A DNA stretch of 64,000 nucleotides from the NCBI GenBank assembly GCA_003427395.1, contig BFEA01000259.1, forward strand, positions 146,165-210,164, in the 5' to 3' direction. The notes under the pieces are model-generated. The model ran no database searches. It was not told where the DNA came from and was given only the letters and a program-made list of their open reading frames with translations. A program made the translations under genes and the position numbers. Source of the DNA: Chara braunii. Taxonomy: Eukaryota > Streptophyta > Charophyceae > Charales > Characeae. This document shows positions 37,458 to 49,763 of this stretch, one piece after another. Numbering within the stretch: position 1 is the first letter of the stretch; every line of letters starts with the position of its first letter.

Positions 37458-38737
37458 TGTGACGAACCAATTTTTGTTCTGCGCGATTTTCTGCACGATG
37501 ACAATGAGGGGTCCTAAGATGGGAAGGTTAGGCCAATTACGGGAGATCGGGATTGAGGGAAAATTGCATCAGTGTCTTCGCTTTTTTGTCTTTTCTCCTT
37601 CGTCACTTCTTTTCAGATGGCTGGGTTCAGGGCTGGCCAACTCCCGAGATGGCCGATTGAGTGGTTGGCGGGCCGACAAAGCCGCGATTAATAATGGTTG
37701 ATGTCACTTCTCTCCTGTTCTGTTGACGGATTTTAGGCGCGGAGAACACGCGGGAATTTTCGCTTCGTTATTTTCAAATTTTCCTTTCTCTTCTTTTGAA
37801 TCTTTTCGAGCCTTGACGACTCTCAGAACATCGGACTTTTCTTTTCGGAATTAGTATTTCTTCTTGCATTAGCTAGGAATTTAGGAATTTAGGAATTCAA
37901 AATTTCTTTTGTCGCGCGCTGTCTTTCTTGCGCGCTTCTTTTTGTGGCTGCAATGGAGTTCTAATTAGTCGGCGCCCTTAATCTTGCAAGTAACTGTAAT
38001 TTTTGGGCGGGCGCCATTGCAACTGTATCTTTCTTCTTGAACTTCGTCTTTCCCGCTCCTTGTTTCCCTTTTGCTGTGCCTAGTTAGCACCACGGCCTGC
38101 ATGCTCGGATCGATGCGTGGAGAGTGGCTACGTCCCCCACGCCGCGGTCTGGCCATGCAGAATGTGGGCGCTTCCTCTCCTAATCTCCCTCCTAAGTCCC
38201 TGCAATTACGTGTTCTTCGCGCATGCATGCACGCTATAAATTCCGGCTGCGCGATTAGATAGCTCTCTTAACCAGTTGTTGGACGCTCGGGGTAGCGCGA
38301 TCAGTGAGGGTCGGCTCACGAGCGAAGTAAGAGGTGAGTTGAAGTGGGAGTCGGGCGACCCGACGAGCTGGTGTCGAATGCGCGGGGTTGACGCGGGGCT
38401 ACGGCGGACTGTAGCAAGTGGGCGAACCTGACGGGTGCAGGAGGACTAAGCGGGGTGACGACTTCGTGGGTTGGTGCGTGACGACAGACTGTCCGCATCA
38501 GAGAGAGAGAGAGAGAGGAAGAGGGAGCTGAGGTTGATGGACGTGGAGTTGCAATTTTCTTTGTCTTATCTCCCTCCTTGCTTTTGTATATAAATTTTGA
38601 TCTCAACTCAGGGCGACTCGCCCGTTTTCTTTTGCTCTCGAAATCCTTGTCTCGGTTTCAGCCCACACTCGTTTTTGCGATTGATCTTGATCTTGCTTAT
38701 TGTGTGTTTTGTCCAATGAATGGATGAATGAATGTTT
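37458..38737 (+). repeat. 3' LTR of element 2, truncated
   Basis: It matches 26660-27925 closely, with a few indels (for example an extra GCGCGCTTCTTTTT near 37920). Identity stops after GAATGAATGTTTTGTC, where LINE sequence begins in the opposite orientation. The second half with ORF-L is missing. Confidence 0.85.
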
Positions 38738-39902
38738 TGTCCAGGTCCGCTTGCTGGAGCGTGCTCCTCCATACAGTCCAATCTAAAAAGGAAAAAAGCG
38801 TAAACTCAGCCAACTGTCTCCATGGCGAGTGTGGTGATTCCAGAATCGCCCATGGCACCCATCGTGCCAGCAAAGCAGTGATCTGGCTTTCCGGGTCCAG
38901 AATTGAAAGGCCTCCGCATCTTTTGGGTTGCACTACAGTCTGCCAAGCGACTTTGGGTAGGAAATTGTCATCATTCATCTCCTCTTTCCATAAGTAGTGA
39001 GACACCAAGTGCCTGACCATCTGCAGGGAAGGAGGGTCTAATTGGAATAGAGATCGTCTATACCATAATGTGGACAAAACCGCATTGTTTATAACTATTG
39101 CCCTTCCAAACACTAGTGCCTTTGTGTTTGACCCATGGCAAGATTGCTGCACGCAGCCTAGTGAGGGATTGCGAAGAATCACTCATCTGCTGCGGATCAA
39201 ATGAGAGACAGTGCCCCAACAGTCGTTCATGTTGTGGTGAAATGATGACCCGAAGGCCCCAATGGTAAGGAGGCTGTGTCGCAGGCGACAACAAAACAGC
39301 AGACTTTGACCAGTTCACCGCCGCTTGTGACAATTGACAAAAAGTTTGTATTGTGTGTCTTAATGCAAAAAAGGCATGATCGGACAGCGGTGTGAAGGCT
39401 ACCGAATCATCTGCGAATGCCTCAGACTTGAGAATCGCTCCCGAGGGTAATACTACTCCTGGAATATCAGGGTTTGTCCTAATCAGAATGTGCGTAATTT
39501 CTACATACAATATATACAAATATGGTGTAACAGGACAACCTTGTCGCACCGACCGAGTGAGTCGAATAGGGGTCGACAATACTCCATTGACACACACTTG
39601 TGAGGTAGCGTTAAGTAGGAGAGCAGAGATCGCATGTTTGAATTTGGGCCCAAATCCAAACGCTGTCAATGCCGCCTGCAGGAATTCCCACCCCACCCGA
39701 TCATATGCTTTCTCGAGATCAAGCAAAACGATGGCAAAACTATCACCTTCATGCAACGCATGTTCAACCAATTGCTCCACAATCATAACATTATGAAGAA
39801 TCTGTCTCCCGGGAACAAATCCTGTTTGAGAAGGGTGAATAAGATGAGGGAGCACATTTTGAAGTCTTGCTGTCAGAACTTTAGCAAATATTTTGTAGAG
39901 TG

Positions 39903-39903
<1 letters not shown>
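38738..39903 (-). pseudogene. LINE ORF2 fragment: RT with intact FADD box, minus strand
   Basis: On the minus strand: LYKIFAKVL, HPSQTGFVPGRQILHNVMIV, FAIVLLDLEKAYDRVGWEFL (motif A), TRSVRQGCPVTPYLYILYVE (motif B), and SEAFADDSVAFTPLSDHAFF (motif C, intact). A frameshift near 39100 is followed by GRAIVINNAVLSTLWYRRSL and CGGLSILDPESQITALLARW. It ends where the element 2 LTR begins, and the frame runs 14 codons into the LTR. Both the 5' part and the zinc knuckle/3' UTR are missing, so this is an internal fragment, unlike normal 5'-truncated insertions. Same clade as LINE B. Confidence 0.85.
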
Positions 39904-39937
<34 letters not shown>

Positions 39938-39980
39938 ATATAATATCTGTCTGATGGTATATATATATATATATATATAT
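39904..39980. repeat. Microsatellites (AAAT)n and (AT)n
   Basis: About 10 AAAT units at 39904-39941 and about 11 AT units at 39958-39980, at the edge of the LINE fragment. Confidence 0.9.
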
Positions 39981-40288
39981 GGCCGTCCCCCTATGAGGAA
40001 AGGCAGCTTTTGAAAAAAAGAATGCCAGCTCTGAAATCCAATGCGAGTCAGAGAGGTGACCCAGCGACGTGGAATCAAGTTGCAATGCCTCACTCCGTCA
40101 TTGGCTGAACGGGCAAAATGTTGAGTGTATCTTGCTGTAGAAGGTGGCAAGATACAGATACAAGGATACATCCCTTGTTTTTTCTTTCTTTTTATTTTAT
40201 TTTCTAATTTTTTATTTTTTATGACACAACTTTTTTCACATTTAGAAAGTGGTGCAATCAGGCCCTTAGTTAGGACATCCCTCACCAA

Positions 40289-40494
40289 GGGCTAGGTCCC
40301 ACTAGCAAAGAGGATAGGATTAAGCTCCAGAAGGTCCCACTAGCAAAGAGGATAGGATTAAGCTCCAGAATCTGGATGTGCTTTATGCACAGATGCATAA
40401 TAGCAGTTCAATCTCCATTTTCTGCACCTGTACAGCAAAACACGTCCAGCTTCAGGCGTTCAATCCAATCCCCTTTGCTAGTGGGACCTGGCCC
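40289..40494. mobile_element. Hairpin element type B with an internal 39-bp duplication
   Basis: The left end GGGCTAGGTCCCACTAGC and right end GCTAGTGGGACCTGGCCC are inverted repeats. The left arm GGTCCCACTAGCAAAGAGGA through AGCTCCAGAA is present twice in tandem (40295 and 40334). Confidence 0.7.
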
Positions 40495-41100
40495 CAGAAG
40501 GAGAAAAAAACAAGGAAAAAGGATGAAGCACGCTGATCTCTGACTGTGAAAAAACAAAGGGGTAACTACGGCGCAGTCACATTTTCAGTTCTAAATCCAC
40601 TCCAGGCATCCCTCAAATACAACACATCCCCACCCAACCGTAAAGCTAGGTTGGATACATTCACAAACCCTGACTGAAACGTATTTAAAAGTTTAAAACT
40701 GAAAAGTTTTTTTTTTTTATTATTATTTTTTTTTAAGCAGCTGAAAACCTTGACTGCGCCCTAGTTTTCCCCGGCTGATCTCTGACTGTAGTCATGCATG
40801 ACAAGTGGAGCCCTAGTTTTTTTTTTTTTTTTTTTTTTAAGCAGCTGAAAGCCTTGACTGCGCCCTAGTTTCCCCCGGCTGATCTCTGACTGAAATGCAT
40901 GGTTCATTTAAGAAAAAAAAATCTTGATATCTTCCATGTGGTGCTATTCTTTTTTTTTCCTTTTTTTTAACCAAGGGGCAGCCATGTGTCGTACGATCCA
41001 GGCACTCCGGCCTGGTTCATACGACGGCTGCTTTTGAATGATACAAGCCGGAAAATGGGTCCGGCATCCCTTACATCATAGAAAAGGTCACGGGGTAAAC
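40495..41100. repeat. Tandem/dispersed units with GACTGCGCCCTAGTTT
   Basis: TTAAGCAGCTGAAAACCTTG, ACTGCGCCCTAGTTTTCCCC and GGCTGATCTCTGACTG occur at about 40733-40790 and again at about 40836-40892. GCTGATCTCTGACTGTGAAA is also at about 40530. Long T-runs precede each. A weak minus-strand LINE-tail piece lies near 41044. No gene. Confidence 0.5.
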
Positions 41101-41606
41101 TGTCTCCTTTGACCGTAACCATGTTGCCCTCGGCAAGGCAACAGCCAGCCCTACGATGCATTCCAGGGCTGCACAACAAAATAAACGAAATGACAAAATC
41201 CTAATTGTGCACAATACAGATGACCTAAAAAACAACAAAACAGAACCTACGAACGCAAATCCTATCACCCTTGAATATAACCCAACCCTGCAGATCCACT
41301 CTGCCACCCGCGCGGCAGGGATCTGTAACCACAGACCGCGCAAACCCACCCACCTCCTCACGATTCAAAGCAGATCATCACTCCAGCCCCTACGTTGCCT
41401 ACCCTAAAACACCAACTCCCTCCATGATGATGTATCAGCAAACCGTCAGAAATAACCTACCACCCGCACGGCAGGGGCCAAAGGCCCCGCAAAGCCCACC
41501 CGCCTCCTCGCAATTTAGGGTAGGTGCACTCCCCAATGGGATTTTCACCTCCCTCCATGATGAAAATCCTGCAGATCAATGCTCTTCAGTCCCACAAGAA
41601 AAGGAT
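41101..41606. other. Unassigned region with a repeated CCCACCCACCTCCTCACGAT motif
   Basis: The motif, with a CCACCCGCGCGGCAGGG lead, occurs near 41305-41365, 41460-41515 and 42285-42345. No ORF of note. Confidence 0.4.
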
Positions 41607-42063
41607 GGGGCTCGTTCGACACTCCTCGGGCGCGCAAAGTTCCCGAGGAATTGTTCGTTCCACTTATCCTCGGGGTTGCAGTCGGAAAAAAAAAAGTGAA
41701 AACACTCCGAAGGAAATTCCTCGGGCTCCGAGGATTCCCCAGCCATTTCTCCCTTTTGCCCAAGGGACCTCACGAGGTCCGTTGGGCAAAAGGAATCCGC
41801 GTTTCACGGAGAGGAGCGGGCACACGCGTAGAGAGACGTTACAACCGAGAATCTGGATCGTGGCGGCACCCTATTGGCTGAAGGCCTTAAGCACATTTGT
41901 TTTTTGTTTTTTTTCCTTTTTTCTTTTCTGACATGGCTCCAAGGAAACGTCCTGGGGCGACGTCCCCGAGGACAGGTGGAACGAAGGGCCCAAATTTCCT
42001 TTTGACTAAAAGGAAATTTTCCTCGGGCTCCGAGGACGCCCCAAGGAGTGTCGAACGAGCCCC
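41607..42063. mobile_element. TIR element (MITE), 457 bp, GAT duplication
   Basis: It starts GGGGCTCGTTCGACACTCCT and ends with the exact reverse complement, with GAT on both sides (41604-41606, 42064-42066). The ends differ by only two bases from those of the MITE at 25129. It contains an inner hairpin around TTTTGCCCAAGGGACCTCAC / CGTTGGGCAAAAGG. An inverted, interrupted copy is at 59096-59665. No transposase. Confidence 0.85.
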
Positions 42064-42116
42064 GATGATAGAAGAAACCCCAAGTACTTATGAAGAAATG
42101 AACGCAACCCAAAACA

Positions 42117-42267
42117 TTAAACCACCAGTACTTGGGCACTGCGTGCCGCGCCGGCCGCCCAAATCTCGAAGCAGCGCGGGCTGTCGATTCGATTTATCGA
42201 CGGCCCGCCGGCCGCGGAAATCACGTAGCGTTAACGCAAAGGCGTCACCCAAGTACTGGTGGTTTAA
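42117..42267. mobile_element. Inverted-repeat element, 151 bp, TTAA ends
   Basis: TTAAACCACCAGTACTTGGG and CCCAAGTACTGGTGGTTTAA are perfect 20-bp inverted ends. The GC-rich middle also pairs (GGGCTGTCGATTCGATTTAT / CGACGGCCCG). The TTAA could be the target site. Confidence 0.75.
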
Positions 42268-43010
42268 CGAACCTGCAGAAGTGCCCTACCACCCGCGCGG
42301 CAAGGGTCAAAAGACCCTGCAAACCCACCCACCTCCTCACGATTTATGGCAAACTGCTCCCCCAGTCAGCATCAACCCCCTAAGAACCCTTCTTTTTTGT
42401 TTTTTTTCCCCCCCCACCATGGCAGGGTCTTTGTCAAAGCGACACTCCCACGTTCATCTCACAAAGTCACAACACAGTGGACCAAAACACAAACCCGACA
42501 ATAGCTATCGAGTAGAACAGCAAGCAATTCAGTATAATTCGGTGGAATTAAACGGAAAAAAAAAAAGAAAAAAGACTGGGGTTACTTCTTCTTTTTAAGT
42601 TTCTTACTTTTCTTTTTTTTCCCTTTTTTCTTAGCCAAAAGTTGTCCTTTTATTAGGGCCCAGGGACCTTGTCCCACTAGCTCCGATGAGCAAGGTCAAC
42701 GTTGGGTTTTCGACGCTGTGTGACTGTACGCGACAACGGAGATGCACGTCGTCCAAGTCATCTAGTGGTCCGTTTTTAATAAAAAAGGCAATAGAGACTA
42801 TCTTTGCTTTTTCTTACAACAAAAATCAGAAGTAAATCCTTTCTCTCGAATACTATTCCCCCTACCCTCGCCACCTTCCGTTGAGCTAGCTTTCTCCTTC
42901 TTTCGAGACAGCTAGCTCAACGACCCTCTTGTTCCCCCAAAGGGCGTTTTTTAAGAGAAACTGTACGAGCCTCCTTCCGTTTGCCATTTTTGTACAAAAG
43001 GGATTCTGGC
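42268..43010. other. Unassigned DNA
   Basis: T-rich tracts at 42389-42415 and 42600-42640. A block at 42660-42690 (GGACCTTGTCCCACTAGC) resembles one end of the hairpin family. No gene. Confidence 0.4.
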
Positions 43011-44271
43011 AACTCTTCATTTTCAGAATCTGCTGTGTGGATCCTGTGGTGGCAACGTTGTGTCCTAACTCTAGACCACGTTAGGGTGGAGGGCGAGGAG
43101 AGGATGGAACAACTCAAAATGCGCTTCCAATTTGAGCTCTCCCATAGATGGAAATCTCTGAAACAAACGCTAGACAACCTCCACAGAGTTTCTGACGTTA
43201 GGGAACGGCTACTACAGTTCTCTAGGGAATGGTTGGGTGGGGACCGGGAGGGCTGGGTAGCGGAAGTATATTGGTCAGGATCATGGGAGGGAGAGGTGGG
43301 AGGGGAGGGCGACCTCCAAGAACAAGTGCCTAGGGACTACCACCTGAAATTCAAAGAATGGCTGACCGTGGACCACAATATCCCTATGCGACCGGCAGAA
43401 GAATTCCCTGACCCGTTTCCCCCCCACCCATACGCCCTGGAAGTGTGTTCCTGTAGCTGACTAACACACATAGCATATATAAGACAATTCCAGTTTTTCC
43501 TGATGCAGTCAATTCCTGTTTTCCTTCACCTTTCACTGCCTTTCCCCCATTTCTGGCCCAAATGGTGTCGCTGCCCTTCCTGCTGGCTCTGAACCGGTCC
43601 GCTTTTTGCGTATTGAGTCCGGGTTCCTTCTGGCGTCATTCTGCTTATCCAGTCAGCTGGGGATAGTTGCCGACAAGGGGGAGGACAAATTTAGGACAGG
43701 AATGACAGACATCATACAGTTTTCGCGCTAAGCATCCTTACGGTAAAAAATGGGGGGTCGGTTTCTTGTGGAGAGACGGGCAAGGGTATGGAGGGAATTA
43801 CTGGTGCCCCCCAGGGTTCCTCCCTGACCCCTGCCCGGACACAGGAAGACGGATGGAGAATGGGGTCTTCCTGGCCTTCAGGTGAATCAGTCTGATATCC
43901 AAGGCGAAGAGGTTTACACCCTGCAGCTCAACACTCAGAGCAGACGATCTTCTGACGGAAGCTCCCATCTCCTGAAGACAGCGTTCACCTGTTGAGGACA
44001 ACATCTACCTCAGTCAAATTCTACCACAGCCTGCTCAGTGGCAGGACCTTTTCTGGTTCTTTTCTATCTCTGCCAACGACCTGCTCAGTCAATCCCCTGG
44101 AGTCCAGGGTATCAATGCTGGCAGGGCCCCTTGAATTTTTTCTGAGTTCAGTTTGTATACGGGACGCTGGACCCGCTTTCCAGCAGGTGACGCTCCCCAC
44201 CAATAGATGGAGCCTCTCCCCGACTGGTAGTGGTGTCTGCTCTTATTAGCATCACTACCATCGGTGGGGGT

Positions 44272-44322
<51 letters not shown>
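43011..44322 (+). mobile_element. LINE B-type copy: ORF2 C-terminus, 3' UTR, 3' tail, poly(A)
   Basis: The frame to 43460 reads ILWWQRCVLTLDHVRVEGEE, FSREWLGGDREGWVAEVYWS and FPDPFPPHPYALEV, close to LINE B. The 3' UTR follows for ~700 bp. Then the tail block (44158-44276: GGGACGCTGGACCCGCTTTC ... CTCCCCACCAATAGATGGAG ... CTGCTCTTATTAGCATCACT) and about 45 A. Confidence 0.85.
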
Positions 44323-44325
<3 letters not shown>

Positions 44326-46620
44326 TCGTGGAATGGAAGTGCCCCTATGCCACTCCAATTGTGAAAAAAAGAAAAACCAGAACAATGGTATTCGTGCCAT
44401 TTATAAATGCATGCAAATAAGAGTGCTCGAAGATGACACAGAGGGATGGTGGGCCTATGAACCAACAACCCCAGTTTGCTGCCTGCCATTTGACCCTGAA
44501 GAATGGCAATGGCAAGAACGACAACCGCTCCCATTCTGGAAATTTACAGTCAAAGAATGTTACAGGAATATCCATAAAACGAATGACACCACTGATATTA
44601 TCAAAAACAGGTGGGCCCGAGACTCACACTTAGATATGGAGGACCTGCAGCGCTTCAAATGGTCACAATATATACATTTGTCACCAGCATCTCAGAGGGC
44701 ACTGCAATGGCAAATAATTTACAGTTGCTTGCCAACACCTGCATGGATAGTGTCTAGATCACAGTTGGAACAAAAAGGAGAACTGTCTCCCCTATGCTCA
44801 TATTGCAGATCGCCTGGGCAACCACAGATTGCAGATATGAAGCATTGTTTGCTCTATTATCCTCTAGCACGCCAGATCTGGCAATGGTGGACGGGAGCAT
44901 GGGAATACCTCACGAACACAGACTTCCCATGGGACGTGGCAATCATCCTATTGGGCCACATTTCAAGGACCGCGAGACACATTGAGGTGCAACATACATA
45001 AGGCTTGGACTCAACTGAGAGAAGATTTGAGCACAGCAACAGTCCGTATACGAAGACAGGAGTTGATCACAGCCTTCAAAACAACCTGGCTTGATCCGGA
45101 CAATAAGATAGCTGATCTTGACGACGCACAACAACTAAAATGGAAACCCTGGCGGCAGACGGAAAGACAGTGGCGCAGAAAGCCACAGGCAATGTTTCGA
45201 AGACCTGAACCGGGACTTCCCATCATACAGATCACTCCAAATGACGACTCGTCCCTCCAACAACAACCGTCCACCCAGTCGATAGACCTCTCATCTCGTG
45301 CCGTCCCCAACGCNNNNNNNNNNNNNNNNNNNNNNNNNNNNNNNNNNNNNNNNNNNNNNNNNNNNNNNNNNNNNNNNNNNNNNNNNNNNNNNNNNNNNNN
45401 NNNNNNNNNNNNNNNNNNNNNNNNNNNNNNNNNNNNNNNNNNNNNNNNNNNNNNNNNNNNNNNNNNNNNNNNNNNNNNNNNNNNNNNNNNNNNNNNNNCC
45501 TCCCAACTGTCCCCTCTTCTCCCTCACTACCAAACTCCCTCCCCCCACCCATTCCTGCACCTCCAACAACAGCCAGCTCAGGGAACGACAAAGTCCTCTA
45601 CGCAACATCAAAGATCATAGACCCTTGCTCAAATGCCAAGAACTGACCACATTTCAAGCTGAAACGAGAGTCGCAGCAAACTCGTCGACGGAGCAGGGAA
45701 CAAGGGTAACAACAGCATAAAGAAAATAAGGGAGTACTCCTACACAGGCTCTAAGAGAGAGCACAGGGAAGAGATAGAGTGGTCATCAAAAGGATCTGGA
45801 TTCTCACATGTGCCATACACACTAAGAAACACTTCGATCCGACATATAAAGGTACTATCATTAACAGGTGTGCTATATAGTACGCACGTAACTTACACGA
45901 TAACAGTTGATCCCCCTATCACAACCTGATTCAAGATAGACGAGCCCTACAACGGATATGAATGGGGTTCGAGAAGGGTATAAGGTTTACAGGGTTTAAG
46001 TGGGACAGGGACGGTAAGGGCAATCACAGGGAAGGACAGAATAGACACACCTGCTCCACATGTAACATACACACTATGAGACGACAGATGTATTGCTCAA
46101 TGCCAACAAACACAGGTGATCTGTGCATTTTACAGTAACAGATCATGCACGTAAGTGATTTAGGCTACAACAGTAGATCAAATTCTCAAATCTCATTTTA
46201 AATAGGAATAGATCTGCAGTATCAGGGACTTAAGAGTTAGGCTGCACGAAATGTGAAGGTTCGGAATGAACTGTGAAAGCATAGGGTGTAATGGATTTAA
46301 AGGAGACAGACGTAGTACAGGGGGGATGCAGAATAGGGCTGGGCCAAAAAGATAAAAGGTGCTCCAACACGGGATGGGAACCACTAGCAGCTCCACGGGA
46401 CAAAGGAGCCCAGGATTGTGAAGTGAAAACGACCACAGCCTCGGATAACAACAAACAGCAATCTCAATGCCACACGATGTATCAATGGGACGCTGGACCC
46501 GGTTTCCAGCAGGTGCCGCTCCCCACCAATAGATGGAGTGGCCCGACAGGTAAGCCCTCAATTCTGACGGTTCTCTTACCACCGCCAGGATAGAGGGATA
46601 TCACAAGTGCCATTGAAAAA

Positions 46621-46667
<47 letters not shown>

Positions 46668-46671
46668 ATGC
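44323..46671 (+). mobile_element. LINE C: 5'-truncated LINE of the same clade with (AAAT)n end
   Basis: Frames at 44323-45001 and 44982-45720 give the ORF2 C-terminal part: VCCLPFDPEEWQWQERQPLP, SQRALQWQIIYSCLPTPAWI, and a knuckle-like LCSYCRSPGQPQIADMKHCL. A gap of 185 N at 45314-45498 follows. The 3' UTR is at 45721-46486. The tail starts GGGACGCTGGACCCGGTTTC at 46487, diverges after CAATAGATGGAG, and ends in about 13 AAAT units (46617-46670). Confidence 0.8.
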
Positions 46672-46689
46672 ATTTCTCATTTGAAATTG

Positions 46690-47440
46690 AATTAGAATGA
46701 TTTTTTTTAGTTGTCGCACCGTTGAGCTGCCTCAACTAAACGGTGCAATTGGGACAAGGTCCAAGTGCCCAAGGCAAAAATTCAATGTTCAACAGCTCCA
46801 AATTCAGGGGCCTCAAGGTCTCCTTTTTTTTGTTTTGCGGCTTTTGCCCAAGGCACGAATAATGAAGTGGAATACAACTCAAACACACGCCTCTTCCCAT
46901 CAGGGATGGAAGAGCCTCGGCCACTTTTCCTCTGGAGACAGTTTCCCAATGCAACTAGAATGAAGCATGAGCAAGAGGCATCGATTGCTTCCCGAGGAGG
47001 GAAGGATTAACCCCACAGCATGCAAAAGCAAACACTGCCCGACCGCAGTCACCCACCAAAGATTGAACCCTACAAAGCCAGAAGATTGGGGGAAGTTAGT
47101 GCAGTGCAAAGGAAATAGAGTATAGCCTAGGACCCAGTCAGATCCTGAACGGACAAGACGAGTAGGCGACAGAGCACGTGTCATAGAAAATAGAACACAG
47201 GCGAAAGCCCGGTTGAACCCTAAGTGATGATGTCCAAAAGCCTAGTCAAACCCTAGGTGATGATGACCAAGAGAGAACAGTACACATGGCACCCTACCCT
47301 GACACAACTAAGCACAGGACAAGCGAGAAGGGAGGGCACAGGTGTCTGAGATGGAAACGATCCATGACAAAGGAGAGCACACGAGATCACCTGCGGGTGT
47401 GGCATCAATGAGCATACGGTTATACTCCCCATCGGCTAGC
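46690..47440. other. Unassigned DNA
   Basis: A block at 46715-46765 matches one at 10660-10710. GATGATGWCCAAAAG / AACCCTARGTGATGATG occurs twice in tandem at 47212-47272. No gene recognised. Confidence 0.4.
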
Positions 47441-48927
47441 ATTCTCCCGTCGGAGCGGCATAGTTAAGCTTGCAGGCGGGTACTGATTTAGACGCATATT
47501 CCACCACATTCTCGAATCCGCTTGGTCCCACCTGGGCGAGGATCGCCGAAATCGCCTCTGGCTGCCAGTCGGTGATGAGAACAAAAGGTTTTTCGGGATC
47601 CGGTCTTATAAGGACCGGAGCCGAAATGAGAGCAGCCTTGAGTTTGGAAAACGCTTGATCTCACTCCGGCGTCCAGATCAACGGCTGATCCTTGCGCAGG
47701 AGATTTGTGAGGTCCCCCAATCGCCGCGAAGCTCTTGATAAATCTTCGGTAATACGAGGCTAGGCCCAGAAAGGTGCGAACTTGCGTGATAGTGGTAGGC
47801 ACTGGCGCGTCCTTGACAGCTGCCACCTTCTGCGGCTCCGGGTGGAGTCCCTTGTCTGTCACTACGTGCCCCAGGAAAGAAATGGTGGTGAGGAAAAACT
47901 GACACCTCTCAAGCGCCACCTTGAAACCTGCATCTCGTAATGCATGTAGTGCCCATTCGATGTGTTGCGTGTATCCCTCGTAGGAACTCGAATACACTAG
48001 GATGTCATCCATGTACACAATCACGCAGTAATTGATGATGCTCTGCGCCAAACGCGTCTTTCGTACAAAGTTATGAAAAGCCATGTTCATGGCCCGCTGG
48101 AAAGTCGCAGCGGCGTTGCAGATACCCATCGGACATTGAATCCATTGCCACGTATCTTCGAAAAGCACAAACACTGTTTTCGGTCGATCTTCCTCCCGGA
48201 CAAGAAGATGATGGAACCCATGACGAACATCAAACTTGCTGAAAAATCGAGCACCCCCAATCGCATCCAATAACTTATCAATCCGGAGGAGGGGATACAC
48301 ATCTTTAATCGTGATATCATCCAGCTTTCGATAATCAATGCAAATGCGAATCCCTCCGGCCTTTTTAGGTACGATCACTACAGGAAAAGACCACGGATCT
48401 ATAGCAGATTCGATCCATCCATTAGCCTCGAACTCCTTAATCCGCTGAAAAGCGGCAGCTCTTTGAGCTGGCGAGTATCGGTAGGGAGCGCAACTAATGG
48501 GTGGATGATCTCCCGTGAGAATGGCATGCTCAATCACGTTAGTTAAGCCGATGTCATTATCGTGTATGCTCAATACTTCTTCGTAGCCATTTAACACACG
48601 AATTAATAATTTTCGAATTTCCGCGGGGACGTGGCCTGGCAAGGTGATTGTAGATTCCCCGGAAATCTTAAAGGGCATATCAATCCAATCAACCGGCCGT
48701 TCCCGTCGATCATGGACACTAGAAAAAACGGAACTACTGGTGCGAACAGAGCAGACAGTTGCTATCATCTGGGACTCAGCAGGGCTGATCATCTCTGTTT
48801 GTTTAGTTTCAGCGTCGGTTTTTGAACCAACCGAGGTCGGTTCCACAGTTAGTCCTATTAGATCCGTCATTTCTTGCATCAGATTAGATACATCATTTAC
48901 CTGTGCTTCCGCTTCTTGTTTAATCAA
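47441..48927 (-). pseudogene. Reverse transcriptase and RNase H start (element 3)
   Basis: The frame is open for 479 codons: [98 protein letters not shown] and CVIVYMDDILVYSSSYEG (both catalytic Asp kept). The thumb is TFLGLASYYRRFIKSFAAIG. A shift after that, near the start of RNase H, is followed by matches to element 2 ending at a GEC motif near 47443. The longest uninterrupted coding stretch of the three elements. Confidence 0.9.
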
Positions 48928-49760
48928 GGCAATGGTAGCTCCTGCCGTTAGTAACGATCGAGGTGGAAAAACAAAAACGTCTAAATACTGTTCCGTTTGC
49001 TAATAACGTGTTCGTAAGGAGAGAGATCCCTCGTACAATGTGTGAGGGGGTTCCAAATCATCAGCCAGATCGGAAACTTGTAATATGGGTTCCCCGAGGA
49101 GGACTGAAGGACTGACCTGGGTTGTTAGAGGCGTGAATGCACTGTCTTCAGAATCCACGTGGAAGCTTCGAGCGGTATCGGGGCACACTTGAAATTCTTC
49201 GGGGGTTTCATGTTCGAAACGTTCAAGCAGATGCTTCCATTCCTCTTTACTGGGCATCTCTTCTTCGCATTCTTGTTCCCTGATTTCATCCCCGAGGCGC
49301 GAGGGGGAGCATTCATCGGGATCAACGCATCGAATCATCCCTATTTGGGCCGGGTTAGGGATGCGTTTTATCGTTCGGGTGGAAACTCGCAAAGGAACAG
49401 TTTGAGGTTTTCCCCGGTTTGCGTGAGTACCAGTTGTCTCGAATCGAAATGCAGACGTGCGCCTACCGTCATTGCCCAAGGTAATCCCAATAACACAGAA
49501 TAGGAATGTACATCTATTACGAGTGCGTTAACAAGGACGTGTACTCGCCTGACTTTTACAGCAACGTTCTTGATAATGCCTACGATGTTCATTGCCTCCT
49601 CGTCGGCAGAGACATAATTGTCTTTGCCAGATTGAGGAATAATGGATCCCAGTCGTCCCGTCTTTTTAACAGTATCCAATGATATGGCTACGGCAGAAGA
49701 CCCTGTGTCAATAAGGGCATTAAACGGCTTGCCCCAAACTTCACAGTCACATTCCGCACT
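48928..49760 (-). pseudogene. Aspartic protease and linker (element 3)
   Basis: NALIDTGSSAVAISLDTVKK carries the Asp-Thr-Gly catalytic motif (near 49680-49725), then YVSADEEAMNIVGIIKNVAV and VLVNALVIDVHSYSVLLGLP. The linker with LEPPHTLYEGSLSLRTRY matches element 2. A stop at about 49000 separates it from the RT frame, and a stop at about 49762 breaks the join with the upstream linker. Confidence 0.8.
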
Positions 49761-49763
49761 TTT

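Larger units (their letters stand above)
26660..38737 (+). mobile_element. Element 2: nearly complete Ty3/gypsy retrotransposon with PHD finger and accessory ORFs
   Basis: Order: 5' LTR (26660-29040) with ORF-L, primer-binding site, gag, zinc knuckle, protease, RT, RNase H, a PHD-type finger, integrase, ORF-X, ORF-Y, ORF-Z, and a 3' LTR (37458-38737) cut off half way by a LINE. Protease-RT-RNase H-integrase order defines Ty3/gypsy. No chromodomain follows integrase. Frames are interrupted by about a dozen stops and a few shifts. Total length would be about 13 kb with a full 3' LTR. Confidence 0.9.
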
